Source: Serinicoccus hydrothermalis | GTDB lineage: Bacteria; Actinomycetota; Actinomycetes; Actinomycetales; Dermatophilaceae | Assembly: GCF_001685415.1 (NCBI RefSeq) | Contig: NZ_CP014989.1 | Coordinates: 1,860,001 to 1,924,000, forward strand | Reading direction: 5' to 3' | Length of the DNA stretch: 64,000 bases | Shown here: positions 43,664 to 52,611 of the stretch, one piece after another | How the letters are laid out: each line of letters starts with the position of its first letter | How positions within the stretch are numbered: the stretch's first letter is position 1 | The notes under the pieces: model-generated | Seen by the model: only the letters and a program-made list of their open reading frames with translations | Databases searched by the model: none | Told to the model about the DNA's origin: nothing | Position numbers and translations under genes: made by a program

Positions 43664-44766
43664 GCGGACACCTCCGTCGTGGATCGGGTGCGCGTCGTCC
43701 TCTGCTCGCGGCGCTGACGCCGCTCCGCCCGGCGCTGGCGCGCCTCGTCACGGTCGCGCAGGACGAAGCGCTGCAGCTGGGTCAGCGCGAAGATGAGCAG
43801 GAACAGCAGGAAGGCGATCGCGGCACCGCTGGGGAGGTCCAGGTTGGTGAACGCGGTCTGGAAGCTGAGGTATGCCGGGGTCAGGGTCGTCTTCGACGGT
43901 CCGCCGTCGGTCATGACGTAGACCTGGTCGAAGACCTGCCAGGTGCCGATGATCCCGAGCGTGACGACGAGCAGGATCGTGGGCCGCAGGTGCGGGACGG
44001 TGACGTTCATGAACCGCTGCCAGGTGTTGGCGCCGTCGACCATGGCGGCCTCGTCGACCTCGGTCGGCAGGTCCTGCAGCGCGGCGAGGAACATGAGCAT
44101 GAAGGTCCCGGCCGTGGTCCAGATGACCTGCAGCATGATCGCGCTCAGCGCCACCGAGGGCCCGGAGAGCCACTCCCACAGCGACAGGCTCAGCACGTCG
44201 GTGCCGGAGAGGAAGGCCGGTGGCGCGGACACGTCCCACACGCCCACCGCGTCACCGAGCACGTGCAGGACGCCGCGCGAGTCGGCGAACCAGTTGGGGC
44301 CGGAGATCCCGAAGAGACCGAGGAACTGGTTGACGGCGCCGGTGCCGGTGAAGAGGAAGAGGAAGACGAGCGAGATCGCCACCGAGCTGACCACGGACGG
44401 GAAGTAGAAGGCGGTGCGGAAGAAGGTGCGGCCGCGCAGGAACTTCTGGTTGACGATGACCGCCAGCGTCAGCGCCAGCACGGTCTGGGCGGGGACGACG
44501 CCGAGCACGTAGTAGAACGTGTTGCGCATCGAGGTCATGAAGTCCTGGCGCGACAGCCCGTCCTGCGCCAGCAGGTCCTGGTAGTTGCGCAGCCCGACGA
44601 AGTTGACCTCGGAGATGAAGGGGCTGCCGCGGCCGGTCCAGTCCGAGACCGAGACCCACAGCGCCATGACGATCGGCGCGGCGAGGAACAGCCCCAGGAT
44701 GACGAGCATCGGGGTGATGAACAACCACCCCGCGACCGGCTGACGCTGTGGGTCCCGGGAGCTCAC
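43660..44766 (-). CDS. ABC sugar permease (MalF type)
   Basis: A 368-aa permease with an N-terminal helix and five more, and the EAA loop EVDEAAMVDGANTWQRFMNVTVP. A long Arg-rich C-terminal tail (QRRAERRQRREQR) follows. It pairs with the MalG-type protein to form the pore. The GTG start at 44766 overlaps the binding-protein stop by 4 nt (GTGA). Confidence 0.92.
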   Translation of the reverse strand: MSSRDPQRQPVAGWLFITPMLVILGLFLAAPIVMALWVSVSDWTGRGSPFISEVNFVGLRNYQDLLAQDGLSRQDFMTSMRNTFYYVLGVVPAQTVLALTLAVIVNQKFLRGRTFFRTAFYFPSVVSSVAISLVFLFLFTGTGAVNQFLGLFGISGPNWFADSRGVLHVLGDAVGVWDVSAPPAFLSGTDVLSLSLWEWLSGPSVALSAIMLQVIWTTAGTFMLMFLAALQDLPTEVDEAAMVDGANTWQRFMNVTVPHLRPTILLVVTLGIIGTWQVFDQVYVMTDGGPSKTTLTPAYLSFQTAFTNLDLPSGAAIAFLLFLLIFALTQLQRFVLRDRDEARQRRAERRQRREQRTTRTRSTTEVSA

Positions 44767-46022
44767 TCGCCGAGCACCGCCTCGGCGTTGGTGTCGAAGG
44801 ACTGGACGACGGCCTCGAGGTCGGCGCTGCCGATGTCCTCCAGCTGGGAGTTGAGGTCCGCGACGACGTCGGCGATGCCCGGGACGTTGATCGGCCCGTG
44901 CCCGTAGTCGCCGCCGGCGATGAAGGCCGCATCCTCGGGGTAGGCCTCGGTGTAGTCCTCGGAGACCGACTGCCGGGAGGGCATGACGCCGAAGGCGTCG
45001 GCGAAGGCCATCTGCTGGTCGGCGCTGGTCAGGTGGTTGACCAGCTCGACCGCCTGGGCCTGGGCGTCGGACTGCGCCGCGACGCCCCAGCACTGGGTGA
45101 AGAGCAGCGTGCCCGGCCCGGCCGGCCCCTCGGGCAGCTCGGCGACGGTGTAGTCCACGTCGGGGTAGTCGTTGCTCATGGCGCCCTTGATCCAGTTGCC
45201 CTCGATCGTCATGGCCGCCCGGCCGGTGCCGAGGGCCTCGCCGCCCCAGCCGGTGTCGACCTGGCTGGACAGGGCCGCGGAGCCGGAGCTGATCATGTCC
45301 TGCACGACCTGGAGCCCGGCGATGACCTCCGGGGTGTCGGCGGTGGGCTCGGTGTTGTCCTCGTTCATCCACCAGCCGCCGCTGCCGACGACGAAGGCGC
45401 CGGCCCGGTCGATGCCGGGCGAGAGCACCAGGCCGGTGATGTCGTCGGTGGCGAGCGTCTCGGCGACCTGCGCCAGCTCGTCGTAGGTCTGCGGGATGTC
45501 GTCCTCGGTGAGCCCGGCCTCCTCCCACATGGTCTGGTTGATGACCAGGCCGAGGGTGGAGAAGTCCTTGGGCGCGCAGTACTGCTCGTCCTCGTAGGTG
45601 AAGGCCTCGCGCAGCGGCTCGTAGAAGTCGTCGTTGTCCTCCGCCTCGTAGGGGTAGAGGTTGCCGGCCTCGGCGTTGGTGGCGAAGGCGGCCGCGTCGA
45701 GGTAGAAGACGTCGGCCGGGGAGCCCCCGGCGAAGCCCTGGGCCAGCTCCTGGCCCATGTCGGAGGCCACGGTGACCTCGACCTCGTTGCCGCTCTCCTC
45801 CGCCCAGGCGGAGGCGGCCTCCTCGACGGCCTGGGTCTCGGCGTCGCCGGAGGAGGCGATGAGCATCTGCAGGGTCACCGGACCCTCGGCGGAGGCCGGG
45901 GCCTGCGCGTCCCCGCCCTCGCCGCCGCCGGTGTCCTCGAAGCCGCTGCCGCCGCAGGCGGACAGGGTGAGCGCCAGGGCGCCGCTCGTGGCGAACGCGA
46001 CGGTACGGGTGGTGTGCTTCAT
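44763..46022 (-). CDS. ABC sugar-binding lipoprotein
   Basis: A 419-aa extracellular solute-binding protein. The lipoprotein signal ends LSAC (Cys at about 23), followed by a Gly-rich linker and a MalE-family fold (SPADVFYLDAAAFATNAEAG, YCAPKDFSTLGLVINQTMW, GRAAMTIEGNW, FGVMPSRQSV). It delivers an oligosaccharide, perhaps maltodextrin-like given the nearby debranching-type glucosidase (inference). AGGAAGG lies upstream of the ATG at 46022. The LacI gene ends 32 nt upstream, so regulator and importer are likely one operon. Confidence 0.92.
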   Translation of the reverse strand: MKHTTRTVAFATSGALALTLSACGGSGFEDTGGGEGGDAQAPASAEGPVTLQMLIASSGDAETQAVEEAASAWAEESGNEVEVTVASDMGQELAQGFAGGSPADVFYLDAAAFATNAEAGNLYPYEAEDNDDFYEPLREAFTYEDEQYCAPKDFSTLGLVINQTMWEEAGLTEDDIPQTYDELAQVAETLATDDITGLVLSPGIDRAGAFVVGSGGWWMNEDNTEPTADTPEVIAGLQVVQDMISSGSAALSSQVDTGWGGEALGTGRAAMTIEGNWIKGAMSNDYPDVDYTVAELPEGPAGPGTLLFTQCWGVAAQSDAQAQAVELVNHLTSADQQMAFADAFGVMPSRQSVSEDYTEAYPEDAAFIAGGDYGHGPINVPGIADVVADLNSQLEDIGSADLEAVVQSFDTNAEAVLGE

Positions 46023-46054
46023 GTGTCGTGACCTTCCTCGTGGGTCGCCGGGGG

Positions 46055-47131
46055 TCACCGGCGGGAGCTCTGCTCGGGTGCGGTGATGGGTATGCCCGTC
46101 GTCGCCGACCGGTCCGTCGAGGGACCGGGGGTCAACGTCGGTTCCAGCAGCTGACCGGAGGGTGTCAGGGCACCTCCGGTCAGCTGGTCGGTGATGCCCC
46201 CCAGGAGTGCGGCGGCGATGAGGGCCAGCGGCTGCTCGACGGTGGTCAGGCCGTGGCGCGAGGCGATGAGGGAGCCGTCGAAGCCGACGACCCCGAGGTC
46301 GGGGCCGACCCGCCACCCCCGGGCGTAGGCGGCATACACGACCCCCAGGGCCAGCAGGTCCGAGGCGCAGACGACGGCGTCCCCCGGCTCCAGCGGCTCC
46401 AGCAGCGCGTCCGCCGCCCGGGTCGCGTCGGTGAGATCCTGCTCGCAGGTGCCCTCCGGGCCGGCGGTCCCCCGCGCGGACGCGGCGGTGCTCCAGCCCT
46501 CCCAGCGGGCCTCGGCCACGGCCGAGGCGGGCCGGTCGTGCGGCCACCCCAGGTAGGCGACCCGGCGGTACCCCCGGGCGTGCAGGTGCTCGACGGCCTG
46601 CGCCGTGCCGGAGGCGCCGTCCACGTCCGCCCAGCAGGTGAGCTCGGGCTGGTCGTAGAGGCGCCCGAAGGCGGCGAAAGGGATCCGGGTCTGCAGCAGC
46701 CACTCGGGGCGGGGGTCGCCGACGTGGGTGTCGGACAGGACGAAGGCGTCCACCAGCCGGCGCCGCACCATGTCCTGGTAGCCCTCCACCGCCGGGAAGG
46801 TGCTCTCGTGGGCGAAGGGCACGAGGTGCACGTCGAAGCGGGGCGCCGCGACGGTGAGCTCGGTGAGGAAGAGCTGGGCGACGTCGGAGCCGGCGCGCTG
46901 CACGGCGTTGAGCTCGATCCCGACGGCCCCCGCCCGCTGGCTGCGCATCCCCTGGGCGGCCTGGCTCGGCCGGTAGCCGAGCCGGTCGACCTCCTGGCGC
47001 ACCCGCTCCAGCGTCTCCGGACGCACGAGGTGCGGCTTGTTGAGGACGTTGGACACCGTCTGCCGCGAGACCGCTGCCGCGCGCGCCACGTCGTTGATCG
47101 TGGCGCGGCGGTGGGCGTCCTCTCGGCGCAT
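46055..47131 (-). CDS. LacI-family repressor of the sugar importer
   Basis: A 358-aa LacI/GalR regulator. The N-terminal HTH is ATINDVARAAAVSRQTVSNVLN and the hinge helix region RPSQAAQGMRSQ follows. A periplasmic-binding-protein-like effector domain (ADVDGASGTAQAVEHL, VVCASDLLALGVVYA, VVGFDGS) comes next. The ATG at 47131 has GGGAG at good distance. It is divergent from the glucosidase gene, with the likely operator 52 nt upstream of its own start. It probably represses both directions until a sugar binds. Confidence 0.92.
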   Translation of the reverse strand: MRREDAHRRATINDVARAAAVSRQTVSNVLNKPHLVRPETLERVRQEVDRLGYRPSQAAQGMRSQRAGAVGIELNAVQRAGSDVAQLFLTELTVAAPRFDVHLVPFAHESTFPAVEGYQDMVRRRLVDAFVLSDTHVGDPRPEWLLQTRIPFAAFGRLYDQPELTCWADVDGASGTAQAVEHLHARGYRRVAYLGWPHDRPASAVAEARWEGWSTAASARGTAGPEGTCEQDLTDATRAADALLEPLEPGDAVVCASDLLALGVVYAAYARGWRVGPDLGVVGFDGSLIASRHGLTTVEQPLALIAAALLGGITDQLTGGALTPSGQLLEPTLTPGPSTDRSATTGIPITAPEQSSRR

Positions 47132-47183
47132 CGAGCGTCTCCCTTGACGTCGGGCGTCCCGGCAGTGTTGGCTGGGCGCGTGA

Positions 47184-47197
47184 TTTGAACGTTCAAA
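47184..47197. promoter_or_regulatory. LacI-type operator palindrome
   Basis: TTTGAACGTTCAAA is a perfect 14-bp palindrome with the central CG typical of LacI/GalR operators. It lies midway between the divergent LacI gene and the glucosidase gene, so one repressor can control both. Confidence 0.75.
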
Positions 47198-47268
47198 CTT
47201 GCGTTTCCCCGAGCATGGACCCAAGACTCTCGGGTTGTCAAGGGTTCCCCCGACGTCAGGAGACACCG

Positions 47269-49263
47269 ATGGCGCAGCAGCCCTGGCTGCACGAGCTGGA
47301 GATCGCGGTCGACGGGCCCTCCACCCTGCTGAGCGACCGGGCCGGGGTGGTCCGCGCCCCGGGGACCGGCTGGTTCCTCGACGACCAGCGGGTGCTCTCC
47401 CTGCTCGAGCTCCGCGTGGCCGGGGAGGGCCCGGTGCCGGTCGCCGCGTCCTCGGCAGGAGCGCGCACCGAGCTGCTCGGGGTCGCCCGGGCCCTGGCCG
47501 GGCCGACCCCCGACCCCCTGGTGCAGGTCCACCGGCGGCGCCTGCTGCGGGACGCCGAGCTCGTCGAGGAGATCGAGTTCGTCTCCCGCGCCGAGGACGA
47601 GCTGCACCTCGACGTCGAGCTGGACTGCGGTGGGGACGGGGCGGCCCTCGCGCGGGTCAAGGGCGGCCTGGCCGACGACGACCGGCTCCTCGTGGCCGAG
47701 CCGGACGGTCCCGGGGCGAGCTGGGCCGACGAGCGGCACCGGACCACGCTGTCGGCGCAGCCGACACCCACCGCGGTCGAGCCGGTGGACGGTGGTGGGG
47801 TCCGGCTGCGGTGGGGCCTGTCGCTGCCGGCCCAGGGACGTACGACCCTGCGCGTGCTTCTCGCGGCAGAGCGCCTCGCGCGGACGACCTTCGACAGCCG
47901 GCCCGGGCGCTGCGACCTCTCCGCGGTGCGCCTCGACGCCGGCCCCCGGTGGGAGCTGGCGACCGGCACCAACCTCGCCGACCTGCGTCACCTCGCGCAG
48001 ATCGACCCCGAGCACCCGGAGGACAGCTTCATCGCGGCGGGCTCGCCGTGGTACCTCACGCTCTTCGGCCGGGACGCGGTCTGGGCCGCGCGCCTCCTGC
48101 TGCCCTTCGCCCCCGACCTGGCCCTGGGCACCGCCCGGACGCTGGCCCGGCGACAGGCGGTGGAGCACGACGCGAGCACCGGGGCCGAGCCGGGCAAGAT
48201 CCTGCACGAGGTCCGGCGCGAGTCCTTCCAGGACCACGAGCTCGACCTGCCGCCCGTCTACTTCGGGTCGGTGGACGCGACCGCGCTGTGGGTCTGCCTC
48301 GTCCACGACCTCTGGCGGTGGGGCACGCCGCCGGAGGACCTCGCACCCCTGGTCCCCCACGTGCGCGCCGCACTCGGCTGGATGCAGCACGCGGTCGCCG
48401 CGTCGCCGGACGGCTTCCTGCGCTACCTCGACGCCGCCGGCACCGGGCTGGCCAACCAGGGCTGGAAGGACTCCGGGGACTCGATGCGGCGGGCCGACGG
48501 GTCGATCGCCCCCGCCCCCATCGCGCTCCTCGAGGCGCAGGGGTATGCCGTGGAGGCCGCCCGCGGGGCCGCCGACCTGCTCGAGGCGCTCGACGCCGGC
48601 GACGGGCAGCCGCTGCGCGACTGGGCCGACGCCCTCTCGGGCCGGGTCCGCGAGCGGTTCTGGGTCGGGAGCGGGGACGAGGCATACCTCGCCATGGCGC
48701 TGGACCGGGACGGCGCGCCGGTGGACGGTGTCGGCTCCAACATGGGCCACGTCCTCGAGACCGGGATGCTCACGCCGCAGGAGGCCGACCGGGTCGTGCG
48801 CCGGCTCCTGCGCCCGGACCTGCTCACGTCCTTCGGGATCGCCACGCTCTCCTCCGACAACCCGGCGTACAACCCGCTCGGCTACCACACGGGGTCGGTC
48901 TGGACCCATGACACGGCGATCGCGCTGCGTGGTCTCGTGGCCACCGGGCACCGGGAGGCGGCGGACCAGGTCGTCGAGGGGCTGCTCCGGCTGGCCGAGG
49001 CCACCGGCGGCCGCTTCCCCGAGCTGCTCTCCGGGGAGGCGGTGGGACGGGCCGCCGCGCCCTACCCCGCCGCCTGCCGCCCGCAGGCCTGGTCGGCCGC
49101 CACGGCGGCGGCGATGATGACCGCGGCCGTCGGGCTCGGCGTCGACGGACCGGCCAGCGCGCCGAGGCTGCGCACCGACCCCTCCCCCGCCCTGCCCACG
49201 GGGTGGGCGCTGCACGGAGTGGTCCTCGCCGGAGAGCGCCGGACGGTCACCGCCCCCGGCTGA
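47269..49263 (+). CDS. Amylo-alpha-1,6-glucosidase-type glycogen-debranching protein
   Basis: A 664-aa protein with the N-terminal beta-sandwich of glycogen-debranching-type enzymes (FLDDQRVLSLLELRV). A (alpha/alpha)6 catalytic barrel follows: YLTLFGRDAVWAARLLLPF near 262-280, GKILHEVR near 306-313, LANQGWKDSGDSM near 397-409, and GYHTGSVWTHDTAIAL near 544-559. Such proteins hydrolyse alpha-1,6 branches or related oligosaccharides; there is no signal peptide, so it acts on imported sugar. CAGGAGA precedes the ATG at 47269. It is divergent from the LacI-ABC operon and shares its operator. Confidence 0.88.
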   Translation: MAQQPWLHELEIAVDGPSTLLSDRAGVVRAPGTGWFLDDQRVLSLLELRVAGEGPVPVAASSAGARTELLGVARALAGPTPDPLVQVHRRRLLRDAELVEEIEFVSRAEDELHLDVELDCGGDGAALARVKGGLADDDRLLVAEPDGPGASWADERHRTTLSAQPTPTAVEPVDGGGVRLRWGLSLPAQGRTTLRVLLAAERLARTTFDSRPGRCDLSAVRLDAGPRWELATGTNLADLRHLAQIDPEHPEDSFIAAGSPWYLTLFGRDAVWAARLLLPFAPDLALGTARTLARRQAVEHDASTGAEPGKILHEVRRESFQDHELDLPPVYFGSVDATALWVCLVHDLWRWGTPPEDLAPLVPHVRAALGWMQHAVAASPDGFLRYLDAAGTGLANQGWKDSGDSMRRADGSIAPAPIALLEAQGYAVEAARGAADLLEALDAGDGQPLRDWADALSGRVRERFWVGSGDEAYLAMALDRDGAPVDGVGSNMGHVLETGMLTPQEADRVVRRLLRPDLLTSFGIATLSSDNPAYNPLGYHTGSVWTHDTAIALRGLVATGHREAADQVVEGLLRLAEATGGRFPELLSGEAVGRAAAPYPAACRPQAWSAATAAAMMTAAVGLGVDGPASAPRLRTDPSPALPTGWALHGVVLAGERRTVTAPG

Positions 49264-49347
49264 TCCTCGGTCACCGCCTCCCCCAGGCGCTAGGCTTCCT
49301 GTCCAAGGACCGTCCTACCTTTGTCCGAGAACGTCAGGAGGCACCCG

Positions 49348-50238
49348 GTGCAGGGGGTGCGCTACACCGTGAAGCAGGTCGCCGAGGCGACCGGCATCCC
49401 GTCCGCGACGCTGCGAGCCTGGGAACGGCGTTACGCCGTGGTGGAGCCGCAGCGTTCCTCCTCCCACTACCGGCTCTACGACCAGGAGGACGTCCGGCGG
49501 CTGACCCACATGGCCGAGCTGGTGAGGCAGGGCACCCCTGCCTCACTCGCGGCGTCCCAGGTGCGCGACTCGCTCACGGCACCGATCGCGGCGCCCCCGG
49601 GTGCGGGACCGGTGGGCCACGGCCCGCCGGTGGCCGAGCTCATCCAGGCGGCGCAGCGCTACGACGAGACCCAGCTCAGCCAGGTGCTGGACCGGGCCCT
49701 GGCAGGGGTGTCCTTCGAGCAGGCGCTCGAGGGGTGGCTCCTGCCGGCGCTCTCCGCGCTGGGGCGCGCCTGGGAGCGCGGCGAGGTCGACATCTCCGGT
49801 GAGCACTTCGTCTCCGCCGCGGTGCAGCGGCGGCTGTCCACGGCCTTCGACGCGGCCGGCCCCAACGCGGGCGCCCCCGTCGCCCTGGTCGGGCTGCCGC
49901 CCGGGGCGCTGCACCTGCTCGGCACGATGGGCTTCGCCGTGTGCCTGCGCCGACAGGGCATCGACGTGCGCTTCCTCGGGGCGGACGTGCCGCACGAGAG
50001 CTGGGAGCACTCGGTGGCCGCCCTGCAGCCCGCCGGGGTCGTCATCAGCGTGCCGATGCCCCGCGACGGGGCGCCGGCAGCCCGGCTGATCGAGTCGCTG
50101 CAGTCGGCGCACCCGCAGATGCCGCTCTGGGTGGGAGGGCACGGTGCCGACGAGGCGAAGCTCGCCGGCTCCCGGCACCTGCCCGTCTCGGTCGTCGAGG
50201 CCGCCCGCACGGTGTCCCGCCGGCTGCACGCCGGCTGA
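49348..50238 (+). CDS. MerR-family regulator with cobalamin-binding-like domain (CarH/LitR-like)
   Basis: A 296-aa regulator. The MerR HTH (YTVKQVAEATGIPSATLRAWERRY) is followed by a four-helix bundle with the W-x(9)-EH motif (WERGEVDISGEHFVSAA). A Rossmann B12-binding-like domain follows (GALHLLGTMGFAVCLRRQGIDVRFLGADVP), keeping the His of the H-x-x-G lower-ligand position. CarH/LitR proteins are light-sensing repressors using adenosylcobalamin. Light control here is plausible but unproven. I chose the GTG at 49348 because AGGAGG lies six nt upstream; a TTG 27 nt earlier is weaker. Confidence 0.85.
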   Translation: MQGVRYTVKQVAEATGIPSATLRAWERRYAVVEPQRSSSHYRLYDQEDVRRLTHMAELVRQGTPASLAASQVRDSLTAPIAAPPGAGPVGHGPPVAELIQAAQRYDETQLSQVLDRALAGVSFEQALEGWLLPALSALGRAWERGEVDISGEHFVSAAVQRRLSTAFDAAGPNAGAPVALVGLPPGALHLLGTMGFAVCLRRQGIDVRFLGADVPHESWEHSVAALQPAGVVISVPMPRDGAPAARLIESLQSAHPQMPLWVGGHGADEAKLAGSRHLPVSVVEAARTVSRRLHAG

Positions 50239-50245
50239 GGTCCGC

Positions 50246-51175
50246 TCAGAGGTTGGCGTCGACGAACTCGCGGGCGACGTCGGCCGGGTCCTCGCCCTCG
50301 GTCTGGACCTGCACCATCATCGAGGTGAGGTTCTCGGTGTCGAGCGCGGCGGAGACCTCGTTCAGGGTCTCCTCGATCGTCGGGTTGACGGCGTCGGCGC
50401 GGATGAGGGGCACGACGTTCTGCGCGGCGAAGAGCGACTCCGGGTCCTCCAGGACGACGAAGTCGTTCTCCTCGATCGCCGGGTTGGTGGTGAAGATGTT
50501 GGCGACGTCCACCTGCCCGTTGGCCAGCGACTGCACCGTGAGGTTGGCCCCGGCGGCCAGCGAGCGGAAGCCGGCGAACTCCAGGCCGTAGACCTCCGCC
50601 AGGCCGTCGACGCCGTTGGGCCGGCTCTCGAACTCCGGCGGACCGCCGAGGGTCATGTCGCCGGCGTGGTCGGCGAGGTCGGCGATGGAGGTCAGCCCGA
50701 GCTCGTCGGCCGTCTCCCGGGTCACGACGAGGGAGTCCTTGTCCTGGGCCTCGCTGATCTCCAGGACCTCGAGGTCCTCGGGGAGGTTGTCCTGGAGGTC
50801 GGCGAGCACGTCCTCGGGCGAGGTGGCCGTGATCTCCGGGTTGAAGAAGGTCGCCAGCCCGCCGGTGTACTCCGGCAGGGCGTCGATGGAGCCGTCCTGG
50901 ATGCCGGCGATGTAGGCCTCGCGGCTGCCGATGTTGAGCTGCGTGTCCACGTCGACCCCGGCGTCGGACAGGGCCGCCGCGTAGATCTCCGCGAGCAGCT
51001 CGTTCTCGGGGAAGTTGGCGGACCCGACGGTGAGGCTGCCGGCCGACTCCGCCGACGCCTCGCCGCCCTCGGCCTCCTCACCTCCGCCGGTGTCCATGGG
51101 GTCGCCCCCGCCGCCGCAGGCGGCGAGGCCGAGGGTCGCGCTGAGGGCAAGGGTGATGAGGGTGCTACGTCGCAC
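50246..51175 (-). CDS. opuCC: Osmoprotectant/glycine-betaine-binding lipoprotein
   Basis: A 309-aa substrate-binding protein of the OpuAC/ProX type. The lipobox is LAAC, followed by an acidic linker. The binding fold contains SLTVGSANFPENELLAEIY, GSREAYIAGIQDG, LPEYTGG and QSLANGQVDVANIFTTNPAI. It delivers betaine, choline or carnitine-like solutes. The GTG at 51175 has GGAGG 8 nt upstream; an ATG 45 nt earlier adds charged residues that would spoil the signal peptide. Paired GTCAC half-sites lie in the 108-nt gap upstream. Confidence 0.9.
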   Translation of the reverse strand: MRRSTLITLALSATLGLAACGGGGDPMDTGGGEEAEGGEASAESAGSLTVGSANFPENELLAEIYAAALSDAGVDVDTQLNIGSREAYIAGIQDGSIDALPEYTGGLATFFNPEITATSPEDVLADLQDNLPEDLEVLEISEAQDKDSLVVTRETADELGLTSIADLADHAGDMTLGGPPEFESRPNGVDGLAEVYGLEFAGFRSLAAGANLTVQSLANGQVDVANIFTTNPAIEENDFVVLEDPESLFAAQNVVPLIRADAVNPTIEETLNEVSAALDTENLTSMMVQVQTEGEDPADVAREFVDANL

Positions 51176-51249
51176 GGTGGGTCCTCCCGATCGGGTGCGC
51201 TCTCTGGTCAGGTCGAACATCTCGCCCGCGACGGGTATGCCGCCCGCGG

Positions 51250-51265
51250 GTCACGATCTGGTCAC
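51250..51265. promoter_or_regulatory. Paired GTCAC half-sites upstream of opuCC-like gene
   Basis: GTCAC occurs at 51250-51254 and 51261-51265, start-to-start 11 nt, the spacing of OmpR-type regulators such as MtrA. The site is about 75-90 nt before the binding-protein start. Osmoprotectant uptake genes are known MtrAB targets in corynebacteria. Confidence 0.35.
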
Positions 51266-51283
51266 GGTCCGCATCGGGCCGGT

Positions 51284-51973
51284 TCATGTGGCGCTCGCCT
51301 CGACGAGCCCACGGGACACGACGAGGCGCTGGACCCCCGCCATCACCACGTCCACGAGGAGCGCGAGGGCGGCCACCACGATGGCGCCACCGGCCATGAC
51401 CTCGTACTGCCGCGAGGCCTGCCCGTCGATGAGGTAGCGCCCGAGCCCGCCGATCCCCACGATGGCGGCGATGGTGGCGGTCGCGATGATCTGGAGCATC
51501 GCCGAGCGCAGCCCGGAGATGAGCAGCGGCAGCGCGGCCGGGAACTCCACCTGCCACAGGATCTGGGACTCGGTCATGCCCACGCCGCGGGCCGCGTCGC
51601 GCGCTGCGGGGTCGACCGCCTCGACCCCGGCATACGTGCCGGAGAGCACCGGCGGGACGGCGAGCAGCACCAGCACGAGCACGACCGGCAGCTCGAAGGC
51701 GAGGTTGCCGCTGAGCCGGGGCAGCAGGAGCAGGGTGGCGACGAAGAGCACTCCGAGGGAGGGGATGGCGCGGAAGGCCCCGGCGAGGTTGATGGCGAGC
51801 CACCGGCCCCGCCCGGTGTGCCCGATGTAGAGCCCCACGGGCACCGCGACGAGGGCGGCGAGGATCAGCGCGATGACCGAGATCCGCAGGTGGGTGACGC
51901 TCTGCGCGAGGATCCCGCCCGGCCCGGTCCAGGTCTGCGGGTCGGTGAGCCACTGCCAGGTGAGCGAGATCAT
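51284..51973 (-). CDS. Osmoprotectant ABC permease (downstream copy)
   Basis: A 229-aa permease with about five or six helices and the EAA-like loop (AARDAARGVGMTESQILWQVEFP) of OpuB/OpuC permeases. ATATIAAIVGIGGLGRYLIDG is the characteristic C-terminal block. It forms the pore with the adjacent permease. The ATG at 51973 shares a base with the stop of the upstream permease. Confidence 0.9.
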   Translation of the reverse strand: MISLTWQWLTDPQTWTGPGGILAQSVTHLRISVIALILAALVAVPVGLYIGHTGRGRWLAINLAGAFRAIPSLGVLFVATLLLLPRLSGNLAFELPVVLVLVLLAVPPVLSGTYAGVEAVDPAARDAARGVGMTESQILWQVEFPAALPLLISGLRSAMLQIIATATIAAIVGIGGLGRYLIDGQASRQYEVMAGGAIVVAALALLVDVVMAGVQRLVVSRGLVEASAT

Positions 51974-52611
51974 CAGGCCGCCCCCGCCCGCAGCCAGGGG
52001 GTGAGCACCCGGGAGAGCAGCGCGATGCCCGCGTCGAGGACCAGCGCCAGCCCCACGCAGGCCCCGATGCCGACGAGGATCGGGCCCATGTCGTTGCGGT
52101 TGAAGCCCTCGGTGAACAGCTGCCCGAGCTGGCTCACCCCGATGAGGGCGGCCACCGAGACGATGGAGACGTTGCTCACCGCGGCGACCCGCAGGCCCGC
52201 GGTGATGACGGGCACGGCCAGCGGCAGGTCGACGACGAGGGTGCGCCGCAGCTCGCCGTAGCCCATCGCCGTCGCGGCCTGCCGGGTCGCGACCGGGACC
52301 GAGCCCAGGCCGTCGGCGACCGTGCGGGTGAGCAGGGCGATGGCATACAGCGTCATGGCGACGAGGACGTTGGCGTCGTCGAGCACCCGGGTGCCGAGCA
52401 GCAGCGGCAGCAGGATGAAGAGCGCGAGCGAGGGGATGGTGTAGAGCAGCCCGGTCCCGGCGATCATCGGCGGCGCCAGCCAGCGGTAGCGCGTGGCCAG
52501 CCAGCCCAGGGGCAGGCTGATGACGAGGCCTAGCAGCAGGGGCAGGCCGGCGAGGTAGAGGTGCCGCAGCAGGAGGTCACCGACGGTGGACCAGGCGACG
52601 CCCCCGATCAC
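51973..52611 (-). CDS. Osmoprotectant ABC permease (upstream copy)
   Basis: A 212-aa permease with the same plan: YTIPSLALFILLPLLLG, the EAA loop VATRQAATAMGYGELRRTLVVDLP, and SNVSIVSVAALIGVSQLGQLF. The GTG start at 52611 overlaps the ATPase stop by 4 nt. Two permease genes in tandem are usual for OpuC-type importers. Confidence 0.9.
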   Translation of the reverse strand: MIGGVAWSTVGDLLLRHLYLAGLPLLLGLVISLPLGWLATRYRWLAPPMIAGTGLLYTIPSLALFILLPLLLGTRVLDDANVLVAMTLYAIALLTRTVADGLGSVPVATRQAATAMGYGELRRTLVVDLPLAVPVITAGLRVAAVSNVSIVSVAALIGVSQLGQLFTEGFNRNDMGPILVGIGACVGLALVLDAGIALLSRVLTPWLRAGAA

